DNA of 64,000 bases from DAINPP01 sp963667315. Lineage in GTDB: Bacteria; Thermotogota; Thermotogae; MWEM01. This document shows, in pieces, positions 35,282 to 43,845 of the stretch. Both the position numbers and the translations under genes were made by a program. The notes below the pieces were generated by a model, which worked only from the letters and a program-made list of their open reading frames with translations, ran no database searches and was not told the DNA's origin. Position 1 is the first letter of the stretch, and the number at the start of each line of letters is the position of its first letter. The stretch covers positions 2,232,001-2,296,000 of the forward strand of contig OY763325.1 in assembly GCA_963667315.1 (NCBI GenBank). Reading direction: 5' to 3'.

Positions 35282-38200
35282 ATGAAATGCGAATGGATAA
35301 TCCAGGAGCCAGCTAAAGACGAAGTTCAACGACTGGTTCAAAAATATGATATACCCGAGCTTCTTGCAACGATTTTCGTAAATAATAAGCTTGAAGAACG
35401 TACTGATATCGGAGAATATCTCGATTCAGAGGCAAACAATTTCCATGATCCCTTTCTGTTGAAAGATATGGACAGGTTTGTCAATACCTTGATGAAGATA
35501 AAAGAAAAAGATGAAACGGTAGCAATATACGGTGATTACGATGTAGACGGTGTCACTTCCACCGCATTGGTTTACTCTGTTCTGAAGGCATTGGGATGGA
35601 ATGTTGTTCATTATATCCCGACAAGACTGGAAGAGGGATACGGGTTGAGCAAAGCCGCTATTATGGATCTGTTCAACAGAAACATCAAGAATATCCTGAC
35701 AGTCGACTGCGGTATTACCTCTTTTGAAGAAGTCAAGTATGCCAATTTCCTGCAATTTAAAATCATCATAACGGACCATCATGAGGTTCAGGGGGATATC
35801 CCTGAAGCTGCTGCTGTCGTCAACCCAAAAAGACCGGATGACACCTATCCGTTCAAGGGACTTGCCGGCGTTGGTGTTGCGTTTAAGTGCATGGACGCCA
35901 TCCTGCAAAAGATGGGAAATCCCTTTTCAGTTGAAGAGTTTCTGGACATCGTAACACTGGGAACGGTAGCAGATATCGTCCCGATTATTGGTGAAAACAG
36001 ACTCATCGTAAAAAAAGGGATCAGGTCACTGGCGGAAACCGATCGTGTCGGACTGAAAAGACTGATGAAAGTTTCAGGTATCGATGTGGATCATCTTCAG
36101 ACACATGACATCGGTTTCAAGATCGCACCGAAACTCAACGCAGTGGGAAGACTGGGGAGTGCTGAAACAGCTCTCAAACTTCTTCTGACAGAAGATGAAG
36201 CGGAAGCAAGGGAATTATCAGACTTCCTGATGGCACAAAACAGCAAAAGACAGGCGATTGAAAATCAGATATACAATGAAGCGGTCAGCATGATAGAAAA
36301 TAATCAGCATATTTTCGAATCTCCTGTACTGGTTCTGGCAAAAAAAGACTGGCATCCGGGCGTAATCGGTATCGTCTCTTCCCGACTGACTTCAAAATAT
36401 TACAAACCCACGTTGATGATTTCTATAGATGAAAACGGTGTCGGCAGGGGTTCCGCAAGAAGTATTGAGCAGGTCAACATTATGGATCTTTTCACCGACC
36501 TCTCCTACGATTTCGAGGAGTTCGGCGGACATCCCATGGCTGCCGGTTTTACCATCAACGGAGACAATGTAGATGGGTTGAGAGAAGACCTTGCCTTTAA
36601 ATTCTATCAGAATTATGGCAGCGATTCCTTTACCTCCAAGATATACATAGATGCCGAACTCGGTATTAAAGATGTTTCAACAGAATTTCTTGAAAAATTG
36701 GATTTACTGAGACCGTTTGGGCAATCCAACCATGAACCGGTCTTTTTATTGAGAAACCTTTCCGTCGACAAATTAAAAGTCATGGGATCGAGAAACCAGC
36801 ATATTCGAATGATCCTCAAGCAGGGCAAGGCATTTATGGATTCAATCGGATTTAATCTCTCCGCAAAGCTTGATGACTTCAGATATATCAGACCAAATCT
36901 TCTGAAATGTGATATTGTGGGAAATATCAAGACGATCTGGCATTACAGGACAAAACATGTACAGATTTTCATCAAAGATATTAAATTCTTTATCGATCCG
37001 ACGTTTAAGGATGAAGAATCCGACAAAAACTTCATCTTTGATCTGATCAACGACTGGGAAAATCAGAGCATCGATCATAAATTACAGGATATCAAAGTTC
37101 TCAGGGAGGAACTGGATCATAAACTGATGACCAAATACCCCTCTTTTGTCAAGGTGCTGGAATCCGACCCGATGACAACCGGTGTTTTCACTTCATTAAA
37201 GGCACAGGAACTGCTTGTTCTGTCAAAGATGATTCGCGTCGAGGAATTGAACGAAAAAGTGCTGATCGTTCTCCCTTCAAATATGTTCTTATCTTCCAGA
37301 CTGAAAAGTGTCAGACGCTTCGACTCCCTATCCACACAGGTCATCTTTAAACCGAATCAAGAGATAGAAAAATCTGCCATATTTACAACAATTCCGTTTC
37401 TGATCAACAATTTTGATAAATTCAAGGCAATCAAACACTGGCTATTTCTCGATCTTGAATATATGATGGTAGAAGATAACAAAGAACAGTCATTACTCCA
37501 AAAGGTATCTGCAAGATTATCTGAAATACAAAACAAAAGCACCATGATACTCGGAGGCATCTTATCTGAAAATGAGAAGAGGTTTATGAAAAGCATCTTC
37601 AAATTCGATCGTTTTGTTGTGGAGCATATGAAAAAGCACAAAAGAGGACTGGTAGACAGAAGAGATCATCCGAATCCCATCAATTATATTAAAAGCCTCG
37701 TGCAGAACGGCAATTTCACGGCGATATTTGTCAACTCCCCTGAAAGAACCGTTAAACTGACAAGGATTCTCGGAAATGACCTTTCTGACCATTTCCGAAA
37801 CGGAGAGGTCGTCTTTTACAATTCGACTCTTAAATCGTTCCAGAGAACAAAAATAGAAGAGTTGATTTCTATTTCTAAAGTCAAGCTGTTTATCACGACT
37901 TATGAGATAGGTGGGATGATGCAATTCCCAAAAAATTCAAATATCTGTCTGCTGGATCCACCTCTGACGCCGCTTAACATCCATTCCATGTCCAATCCGG
38001 TTGAACAGAAAGGGGCTGCTCCGATCTTCCATTTGCTCTACAACCGCGGTAAAACTAAAAATTATATTAACAGTACTTTCGAGTTATTACCACTTGAGAG
38101 TGATATAATATCTCTGATAAGGATCGGTTGTGCTAATGGATTTAAAGATATCGATCGCCTGAAAAAGACGGGGATCAAGAACCATTTGCTCAGCGAAAAA

Positions 38201-38431
38201 AACTGGGAAATTGTTCTTGCCGTTCTCAGTGAGATTGGTATGGTACGGGATGAACAGATAGAAAACAAGAATTACAATGAACTGATCAACAGATTGAAAA
38301 CATCAACTGTTCTCCTGGAATCTATTATAGACAGAATGATCATTAAAGATTATTCAGGCTATTTTATCAACAGAAGCGGTAGAAAAGTACTCAGCTTGAT
38401 TGATTACCCTGTTTTACCGTTTATCAAGTAG
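35282..38431 (+). CDS. recJ: Single-stranded-DNA exonuclease RecJ with long C-terminal extension
   Basis: 1049 residues, against about 550-800 for most RecJ. Residues 1-560 are a complete RecJ: DYDVDGVTS, TVDCGIT, TDHHE (DHH motif), a DHHA1 region (FEEFGGHPMAAGF) and an OB-fold. It degrades 5'-ended single strands in repair. The remaining 490 or so residues look like a decayed two-domain helicase: FLDLEYM resembles a Walker B strand, FVNSPERTVKLTRIL a helicase-C opening and LFITTYEIGGM a motif V region. No Walker A is seen, so ATP use is unlikely. ATG 35282 follows AAGGAG; a TTG at 35252 is possible. Confidence 0.92.
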   Translation: MKCEWIIQEPAKDEVQRLVQKYDIPELLATIFVNNKLEERTDIGEYLDSEANNFHDPFLLKDMDRFVNTLMKIKEKDETVAIYGDYDVDGVTSTALVYSVLKALGWNVVHYIPTRLEEGYGLSKAAIMDLFNRNIKNILTVDCGITSFEEVKYANFLQFKIIITDHHEVQGDIPEAAAVVNPKRPDDTYPFKGLAGVGVAFKCMDAILQKMGNPFSVEEFLDIVTLGTVADIVPIIGENRLIVKKGIRSLAETDRVGLKRLMKVSGIDVDHLQTHDIGFKIAPKLNAVGRLGSAETALKLLLTEDEAEARELSDFLMAQNSKRQAIENQIYNEAVSMIENNQHIFESPVLVLAKKDWHPGVIGIVSSRLTSKYYKPTLMISIDENGVGRGSARSIEQVNIMDLFTDLSYDFEEFGGHPMAAGFTINGDNVDGLREDLAFKFYQNYGSDSFTSKIYIDAELGIKDVSTEFLEKLDLLRPFGQSNHEPVFLLRNLSVDKLKVMGSRNQHIRMILKQGKAFMDSIGFNLSAKLDDFRYIRPNLLKCDIVGNIKTIWHYRTKHVQIFIKDIKFFIDPTFKDEESDKNFIFDLINDWENQSIDHKLQDIKVLREELDHKLMTKYPSFVKVLESDPMTTGVFTSLKAQELLVLSKMIRVEELNEKVLIVLPSNMFLSSRLKSVRRFDSLSTQVIFKPNQEIEKSAIFTTIPFLINNFDKFKAIKHWLFLDLEYMMVEDNKEQSLLQKVSARLSEIQNKSTMILGGILSENEKRFMKSIFKFDRFVVEHMKKHKRGLVDRRDHPNPINYIKSLVQNGNFTAIFVNSPERTVKLTRILGNDLSDHFRNGEVVFYNSTLKSFQRTKIEELISISKVKLFITTYEIGGMMQFPKNSNICLLDPPLTPLNIHSMSNPVEQKGAAPIFHLLYNRGKTKNYINSTFELLPLESDIISLIRIGCANGFKDIDRLKKTGIKNHLLSEKNWEIVLAVLSEIGMVRDEQIENKNYNELINRLKTSTVLLESIIDRMIIKDYSGYFINRSGRKVLSLIDYPVLPFIK

Positions 38432-38449
38432 TACGGAGGTGTGTTTTAA

Positions 38450-38731
38450 TTGGAAACGAGGTTTATTGCTGCAGACGAACTTGATTCCCTGTTCGTCTTT
38501 GTAGATTATCATGAGATGAACAGGGCATTTGAGCTGGTAAAAAAAGGCGGGCATTTTGCAAAGATTATCAAAACGCCTGAAGAGGTATTTGCAGCAACAT
38601 CATTGTCCATTGCCGTCAGAAATTGTGATCTGGATTCGATTCGGGCATCATTCGTGAAAGAGCAGATTATTCCCATGAAAACGATTACTTTGAAGAAATG
38701 CGCGCTTGATTATTTGTTCAATTCCTACTGA
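38450..38731 (+). CDS. DUF3343 small protein (putative Se/S carrier-like)
   Basis: A 93-residue protein starting at TTG after GGAGGT. The pattern (FVDYHEMNRAFELVKKGGHFAKIIKTPEEVFAATSLSIAVR) fits DUF3343, small single-domain proteins that in other members carry a C-terminal-side Cys and have been proposed as sulfur or selenium carriers. The usual Cys of the SSSCG-like site is replaced here (AATSLSIAVR), although Cys residues occur later. Located between recJ and ruvX. Confidence 0.65.
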   Translation: METRFIAADELDSLFVFVDYHEMNRAFELVKKGGHFAKIIKTPEEVFAATSLSIAVRNCDLDSIRASFVKEQIIPMKTITLKKCALDYLFNSY

Positions 38732-38744
38732 GTAAGGAGTTTAT

Positions 38745-39404
38745 GTGGATATTCTCTCTCTCGATTACGGCGACAGAAGGATCGGATATGCAACAGCTTC
38801 TGAATCTTTAAAGATGGCATTTGCCAAGGGATATTTCCTCAATGATGATAAAAGAAAGGTGGCATTGGAAAGGATTATATCGGAAAACAGTCCCAAAAAA
38901 ATCATTCTGGGATTACCTCTGAGAAAGGATCTCAAATTCACACCGGCAACAGATAAGGCGTTGGCGTATGGTGCTGAATTATGCGCGTCTATCAGACAGG
39001 ATATTTTTCTGATCGATGAGCGTTTTACGACAGCCTTCTCTCAGATCCACCTGAGAGAAAGCGGCAGGACTGTCAAGAATTCAAAGCATATCATTGATGC
39101 GGAAAGCGCAAAGGCTATTGCCGAGACTTATTTGAAGAGCCCATCATGGGTTTTCAAATTTACCCATGAGGTTTTATCTCCCGAAAAGATACGTCATTAT
39201 ATTACAGGCAACAGAGACAAAACGCTTTATTTTTCAGGTGCCTTAAATCTGTTTGAACAGATTGATTCTATAGATGGCAATTTTACTGTTTTTGAACTAA
39301 ACCCGTATTGTTATTCGAAAAATCGAAATCTGACACTCCCGAAAAATGTGAAGGCCTACAATTTTACATTTTCCGTGCCTGAAGGATTTTATTTGTGCTC
39401 ATAG
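38745..39404 (+). CDS. ruvX: RuvX/YqgF Holliday junction resolvase-like nuclease with C-terminal extension
   Basis: Residues 1-138 are a normal YqgF/RuvX RNase H-fold nuclease: DYGDRRIGYA (catalytic Asp), IILGLPLRKD, DERFTTAF (Glu) and IIDAESAKA (Asp). Members resolve junctions or process the 5' end of pre-16S rRNA. About 80 further residues (to 219) have no counterpart in the usual 140-residue protein. The GTG start has AAGGAG 5 bases upstream. The last codons and TAG stop lie inside the tRNA-Arg gene that begins at 39395, a 10-base overlap. Confidence 0.85.
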   Translation: MDILSLDYGDRRIGYATASESLKMAFAKGYFLNDDKRKVALERIISENSPKKIILGLPLRKDLKFTPATDKALAYGAELCASIRQDIFLIDERFTTAFSQIHLRESGRTVKNSKHIIDAESAKAIAETYLKSPSWVFKFTHEVLSPEKIRHYITGNRDKTLYFSGALNLFEQIDSIDGNFTVFELNPYCYSKNRNLTLPKNVKAYNFTFSVPEGFYLCS

Positions 39405-39471
39405 CTCAACTGGATAGAGTATTGGACTCCGGATCCGAAGGCTGCGGGTTCGAATCCCGCTGAGCACACCA
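39395..39471 (+). tRNA. tRNA-Arg (anticodon CCG)
   Basis: Full cloverleaf: acceptor GTGCTCA / TGAGCAC, D-stem GCTC / GAGT, anticodon stem TTGGA / TCCGA with loop CTCCGGA (anticodon CCG), T-stem GCGGG / CCCGC with TTCGAAT loop, discriminator A and encoded CCA. It overlaps the 3' end of ruvX on the same strand. Confidence 0.95.
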
Positions 39472-39567
39472 GAGAAGAATTTTGAACACGATTATATCTC
39501 GATACTGTATGTATATTATTCAGAAATAAATCTTTCACGGTTGTTTCACAGGATTGGAGGGATTTAA

Positions 39568-40224
39568 ATGGTTTTGATTTTAAGTGTTTTTGAAAGCGAA
39601 CTGGAACCGATTAGAGAAGGCATGGTAACATTTGAAAAAAAGGAAATCTTTGGTCGTGAGATAAAAAGAGGATTATTGGGCAGGAATGAGATTGTTACCT
39701 GTTCAAGGCTATTCGGAAAAGTAGAATCGGCATTTATCACGCAAAAGTTGTTGGACGAATATTCCGTAAAAAATGTTTTTCTTGTTTCTGGAGCCGCCGC
39801 ATTGACATCTGAGCTGCAGATCGGGGATGTCATTATCGGCGAGGCTTATCATGAGTATGACAGAAAACTCAGAAAAGACGAAAAAAACCCGGCAATCACT
39901 GGGGATCTTGAGACGCTTGAAAGTATAACGTTTCAGTTTTCAGGATTAAAAGCCGGAAAAATCATATCAGGCGATCAGCTGCTGGATGATCAGTCCGTCA
40001 GAGACGAACTGTACGAAAAATACGGAGCTCTCGCGCTGGATATGGATTCTGCTGTCGTTGCAAAGGTTGCCAGGGCCAACGAATGTGATTTTCTTGCGAT
40101 GAAAGTCATACTGGATAAAGCGGATGATAAGACCTGTGACGATTTCAATCAGAATTTCGATCAATACGCTTCGCTTCCGGCAAAGATTCTGAACGAGTAT
40201 CTTAAAAATCATTTTATAGCATAA
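39568..40224 (+). CDS. MTA/SAH nucleosidase-like protein
   Basis: A 218-residue nucleoside phosphorylase-fold protein: FGKVESAF near the purine site, VSGAAALTSELQIGDVII, DMDSAVVAKVA and LDKADD near the end. In 5'-methylthioadenosine/S-adenosylhomocysteine nucleosidases the MEGAA-like motif has a ribose-binding Glu and SDxAD the catalytic Asp. Here the Glu is Asp and the Ser of SD is Leu, so it may use a related nucleoside. GGAGG precedes the ATG and a strong terminator follows. Confidence 0.7.
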   Translation: MVLILSVFESELEPIREGMVTFEKKEIFGREIKRGLLGRNEIVTCSRLFGKVESAFITQKLLDEYSVKNVFLVSGAAALTSELQIGDVIIGEAYHEYDRKLRKDEKNPAITGDLETLESITFQFSGLKAGKIISGDQLLDDQSVRDELYEKYGALALDMDSAVVAKVARANECDFLAMKVILDKADDKTCDDFNQNFDQYASLPAKILNEYLKNHFIA

Positions 40225-40259
40225 AAGAGTGGGACAAATAAAGTCCCACTCTTTTTTTT
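40225..40259 (+). terminator. Intrinsic terminator after the nucleosidase gene
   Basis: Stem AAGAGTGGGAC / GTCCCACTCTT with a 7-base loop, then eight T. It directly follows the stop. Confidence 0.95.
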
Positions 40260-40318
40260 ATTTTATTTGCATGATTATCCGGAATGAAGTTCTGATAAAA
40301 CGTCAAACGACTTGTTGT

Positions 40319-40804
40319 TCAATTGTCCTCTTCCTCTGGGTTGACTATTTTTTCCAGTACCTCATGCACCCATTCAGCTGCTTCTTTCTGTTCATCCACT
40401 GTAGGATGGCCTTTTTTAAATAATCCGAACATACTGCCATACGCCCTGAAATGATCCGTATAGATGTTGACCCCGTCCTCCGGCATATAATCGTAGCACT
40501 TTTCTATGGCATGTTCAACGCTTCCGGGATTTCCAACCCAGGTCACAAAAAAGATGATATTTTTATCCCTTTTTTCCGCGGCATTTTTCAGATTATGACT
40601 CATTAAAAAACGCTTCACTTTCGAATTTACGAATTCGGCATAAATCCCGCTTCCGAGAAAGAGATTGTCGACATCATCCAGTTTGATATTCTCAATATCA
40701 ACCATCCTGAGATCCACTGTTTCACAGTTCAACTCATCGGCTATTGCATCCCCAATCTTCTTTGTATTTCCTTTTCTTGAAGCATAAAGCACAAGATTTT
40801 TCAT
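40319..40804 (-). CDS. Flavodoxin-family protein
   Basis: A 161-residue protein beginning LVLYASRKGNTKKIG, the phosphate-binding loop of flavodoxins (T/SxxGNT). A YAEFVNSK loop and the LFLGSGIY strand fit FMN binding. It may carry electrons to a partner or act as a protoporphyrinogen-oxidase-like flavodoxin (HemG group); sequence alone does not separate these. The ATG at 40804 follows AAAGGTG. It is last in a unit with two acetyltransferase genes. Confidence 0.85.
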   Translation of the reverse strand: MKNLVLYASRKGNTKKIGDAIADELNCETVDLRMVDIENIKLDDVDNLFLGSGIYAEFVNSKVKRFLMSHNLKNAAEKRDKNIIFFVTWVGNPGSVEHAIEKCYDYMPEDGVNIYTDHFRAYGSMFGLFKKGHPTVDEQKEAAEWVHEVLEKIVNPEEEDN

Positions 40805-40832
40805 CTCATCACACCTTTTAACCCTGATAAAA

Positions 40833-41237
40833 TCAGCCCTTTTTTTCCAGATATCTTCTGATAACCATTCCATGTGATTTCAACATCTTAAACCGTGAAT
40901 AGAACGGTTGAAAATCAGAATCACAAGTCAGGTCAACACAATTATATGGTTTCAGTAGATCCAGCATTCTCTCCATCAACTCGGTCCCGATTCCCCGATT
41001 TCTGTACTCGGGAAGCACTTCCAGTATTGGAATAAAAGCAAATTGAACACCATCACTCAGGCAGTTGATAAAGCCAACTACCGTTGATTCCTGTTCATCA
41101 TAGGCCAAGACGATATGCTCGCTGTTGCTTAACACCGTGTAAACCATCTCAACATTCATTTGTTCCCTGCATCCGACAAAAAAACCATTCAGATGATCAC
41201 AGGTAATCCCGTTAAGGTCATTCCGGTATGTTATCAT
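40833..41237 (-). CDS. GNAT-family acetyltransferase
   Basis: A 134-residue single-domain N-acetyltransferase. The acetyl-CoA loop is YRNRGIGTELM, after a beta strand with FIPILEVLPE. The ATG at 41237 follows AAAGGGGG. Substrate unknown. Confidence 0.85.
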   Translation of the reverse strand: MITYRNDLNGITCDHLNGFFVGCREQMNVEMVYTVLSNSEHIVLAYDEQESTVVGFINCLSDGVQFAFIPILEVLPEYRNRGIGTELMERMLDLLKPYNCVDLTCDSDFQPFYSRFKMLKSHGMVIRRYLEKKG

Positions 41238-41254
41238 CAGTCCCCCTTTAAACT

Positions 41255-41665
41255 TTATAAAAGACAACTCATCGTATAAAGATCCATTCGCAAATCAAAA
41301 CCGACGCTCCTGTAAAAGTCGATAACCCCTTCATTATCCGTTTTCACCCATAAAGATACCTTTACAACCCCCATTGATTTAAATCTTCTCATCAATTCGT
41401 CCATCAACAACTTCCCATACCCATAGCTCCGAAACTCCCGTGAAACAACCAGATGATGAATCAGCCCCCTTCTGCCGTCGAACCCACCCATTACAGCTCC
41501 AATGAGTTGATCATTTTGAACAATACACAGAGAGGTATTCGGATTCTGTTGAAGAAATCTGACATACTCCTCTTCAGAATCAGATTTACCGATGGTAAAA
41601 TCGGCCTCTTTCCATAATTGCAGCAGAACGCCATAATCTTCTGACAGCAGATTTCGGATACACAC
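41255..41665 (-). CDS. GNAT-family acetyltransferase (RimI-like)
   Basis: A 136-residue acetyltransferase starting at GTG (41665) six bases after GGAGGT. The acetyl-CoA loop is FRSYGYGKLLM and the C-terminal VIDFYRSVGF motif is typical of the family. It is first of three genes running to the flavodoxin and may acetylate a small molecule or protein. Confidence 0.85.
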   Translation of the reverse strand: MCIRNLLSEDYGVLLQLWKEADFTIGKSDSEEEYVRFLQQNPNTSLCIVQNDQLIGAVMGGFDGRRGLIHHLVVSREFRSYGYGKLLMDELMRRFKSMGVVKVSLWVKTDNEGVIDFYRSVGFDLRMDLYTMSCLL

Positions 41666-41687
41666 ATTCACACCTCCGGTTTTATCT

Positions 41688-41696
41688 ATTATAACA
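41688..41696 (-). promoter_or_regulatory. Extended -10 promoter for the acetyltransferase/flavodoxin operon
   Basis: TG-T-TATAAT on the minus strand, 23 bases before the GTG at 41665. Confidence 0.5.
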
Positions 41697-41738
41697 AAAA
41701 TATAAGAATATAAAAGAGAATGAAAAAACATTTATATA

Positions 41739-41747
41739 TGATAGAAT
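41739..41747 (+). promoter_or_regulatory. Extended -10 promoter for the dehydratase-activase operon
   Basis: TG-A-TAGAAT, one mismatch, about 50 bases before the start at 41797 and divergent from the acetyltransferase promoter. Confidence 0.4.
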
Positions 41748-41796
41748 TAATGATGAGGTCTTCAGAATTCAAAAAGATTGTGAGGGAATGAAGATT

Positions 41797-42741
41797 ATGA
41801 AAAAAATAGGAATACCTCATGCCCTTTTGTACTGGTATTATATTCCATTTTTCAAGACACTTTTTGAAGAATTGGGGTATGAGGTTGTAATCAGCAAGGA
41901 AACAACGAAAGAAATCGTAAATGAGGGAATAAAATTTTCTGTCCCTGAATTGTGTGCCCCGATTAAAATACACAACGGCCACGTTTCAACCCTTCTGAAT
42001 TCAGATGTGGATTATGTATTCATCCCAAGATTCGTCTCGTTAAAAAAACACGAAATCTTCTGTCCAAAATTCATGGGGTTACCGGATCTCAGCCTTCACT
42101 CAATTCCGGATATCGAAAACAGGATGCTGACACTTGATATCAAAGTTCAGAAAGAGAATATTGCGGATTTTAAGACATACACGTCACTTATCGAACGTCT
42201 CGGAATTGAAAAAAAAGAGTTAAAAAGAGCCCTTAAAAAAGCTCAGACAATCTGGCTGGATGAAAGAAAAAAGAGTATTGAAAAAGGAAAACAGTCCTTA
42301 TTAGAAAAAGACAAGATTCACATCGGTTTGATGGGCTATGTATACAACGTTTATGACCGGTATCTCAGCATGAATATCACACAAAAACTGGAAAAGTTGG
42401 GTATCGCCGTAACGACCTTTGAAATGCTGGATGAAAAGGCTATTTACGCCGAAACCGGTAAACTTGATAAAGAGCTTTTCTGGACGTTCAGCAACAAGGT
42501 TCTCGGAGCCGGTTTGCACCTAGTTCACAATAATCTGATCGATGGCCTTATACAGATTACGGCATTCGGTTGTGGGCCGGATTCTTTTATCGGTAAAATA
42601 TTTGAAATAGAATCGGGAGATCAGGAGATTCCGTTCCTCACGATCAGGATAGATGAACACAGTGGAGAAAATCATCTCATCACGAGAGTGGAAGCGTTTG
42701 TCGATATGTTAAAAAGAAAAAAGTCAGGTGTGTTTATATGA
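41797..42741 (+). CDS. 2-hydroxyacyl-CoA dehydratase-like protein (DUF2229 type)
   Basis: A 314-residue protein opening MKKIGIPHALLYWYYIPFF, the DUF2229 signature. Cys residues at PELCAPIKI, EIFCPKF and FGCGPDSF fit the iron-sulfur ligands seen in 2-hydroxyacyl-CoA dehydratase-like subunits. In many Clostridia this segment is part of one protein of about 1400 residues that also includes activase domains; here it is a separate gene. The next gene overlaps by 4 bases, and together they likely form a reductase powered by the activase encoded third. Substrate unknown. An ATG at 41788 is the alternative start. Confidence 0.8.
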   Translation: MKKIGIPHALLYWYYIPFFKTLFEELGYEVVISKETTKEIVNEGIKFSVPELCAPIKIHNGHVSTLLNSDVDYVFIPRFVSLKKHEIFCPKFMGLPDLSLHSIPDIENRMLTLDIKVQKENIADFKTYTSLIERLGIEKKELKRALKKAQTIWLDERKKSIEKGKQSLLEKDKIHIGLMGYVYNVYDRYLSMNITQKLEKLGIAVTTFEMLDEKAIYAETGKLDKELFWTFSNKVLGAGLHLVHNNLIDGLIQITAFGCGPDSFIGKIFEIESGDQEIPFLTIRIDEHSGENHLITRVEAFVDMLKRKKSGVFI

Positions 42742-43829
42742 AAATATCATTCCCCTATATGGGACCTGTTATTCTGTATCAGAAAATACTGGAAAAATTC
42801 GGTCATGAAGTTATCATGCCGACAAGACCAAATAAAACCACGTTTGATCTCGGTGTCAAAAACAGCCCTGAATATGCCTGTTTCCCTTTCAAAGTTTTAA
42901 CGGGAACCTATATTCAATCCTGCGAAAGAGGTGTCGAGGTCATCGGAACGAGCGGCGGACACGGACCGTGCCGTGCGGGATACTACGGTGAGATTCACAA
43001 AAGAATTCTGAAGCAGATGGGCTATGACGTCGAATTCATCATATTTGATTCCCTTTTCAGGAACAGAAAAAAGTTTTGGAATCAGATGAGACGCATCACC
43101 AATCATCACAATATCTTTCAGGCAATCCCGACATTTATCTACTGTTATAAATTGCTTCAGACAATAGATCATTTTGAGAAACGCATTACACGGATCAGAC
43201 CGTACGAACTGGTTAAGGGATCGGTAGATGATGCGTGGGAAAAGATCAATCGAATCCTCAGCAACACCGACAACAAGGAAGACCTCTTGCGGGATAAGGA
43301 GATTTGCGATAAACTGCTGGACTCGATCGAAACCTACAGTATACCCGAAGCGGAAAAGCTCAGAATCGGTATCGTTGGTGAAATCTACGTCGTTATGGAA
43401 CCATCCGTCAACGGGAATATCGAAAAAAAACTCAATGATCTCGGCTGTGAAACACATCGTTCACAGTATCTTCTGGAATGGGTCGATTATCATATTTTCC
43501 CTACAAAATCAAAGAAACAGCATGAAAGAGACATCATCGAAAAAGGCAGTGAATATATAAAGATTAATATAGGCGGCCATGCCCAGCAAACAGTTGGCAG
43601 TATGGTGGATTTCCATGAAAGAAATTATGATGGCATCATACATCTTATGCCATTTTCATGCCTTCCAGAGCTCGTTTCACAGAGTATCACCAACACATTG
43701 TCAAAAAAGATTCCCATTATGACACTTTCTCTGGATGAACAGTCGGGTGAGGCAAACAATCAGACGCGTATAGAGGCATTCGTGGATCTTCTGAGAAGTA
43801 GAAAGATGAAAAAGGCACGATTGGCCTGA
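42738..43829 (+). CDS. 2-hydroxyacyl-CoA dehydratase-like second subunit
   Basis: A 363-residue protein related to the previous one: EYACFPFKV, GGHGPCRAGYY, and MPFSCLPELVSQS place Cys residues for an iron-sulfur centre. In fused homologues it is the neighbouring domain of the same large protein. Its ATG overlaps the upstream stop and 16 bases separate it from the activase gene, so the three products should be made in equal amounts. Confidence 0.8.
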   Translation: MKISFPYMGPVILYQKILEKFGHEVIMPTRPNKTTFDLGVKNSPEYACFPFKVLTGTYIQSCERGVEVIGTSGGHGPCRAGYYGEIHKRILKQMGYDVEFIIFDSLFRNRKKFWNQMRRITNHHNIFQAIPTFIYCYKLLQTIDHFEKRITRIRPYELVKGSVDDAWEKINRILSNTDNKEDLLRDKEICDKLLDSIETYSIPEAEKLRIGIVGEIYVVMEPSVNGNIEKKLNDLGCETHRSQYLLEWVDYHIFPTKSKKQHERDIIEKGSEYIKINIGGHAQQTVGSMVDFHERNYDGIIHLMPFSCLPELVSQSITNTLSKKIPIMTLSLDEQSGEANNQTRIEAFVDLLRSRKMKKARLA

Positions 43830-43845
43830 ACTGGAGGGAAAAAAA

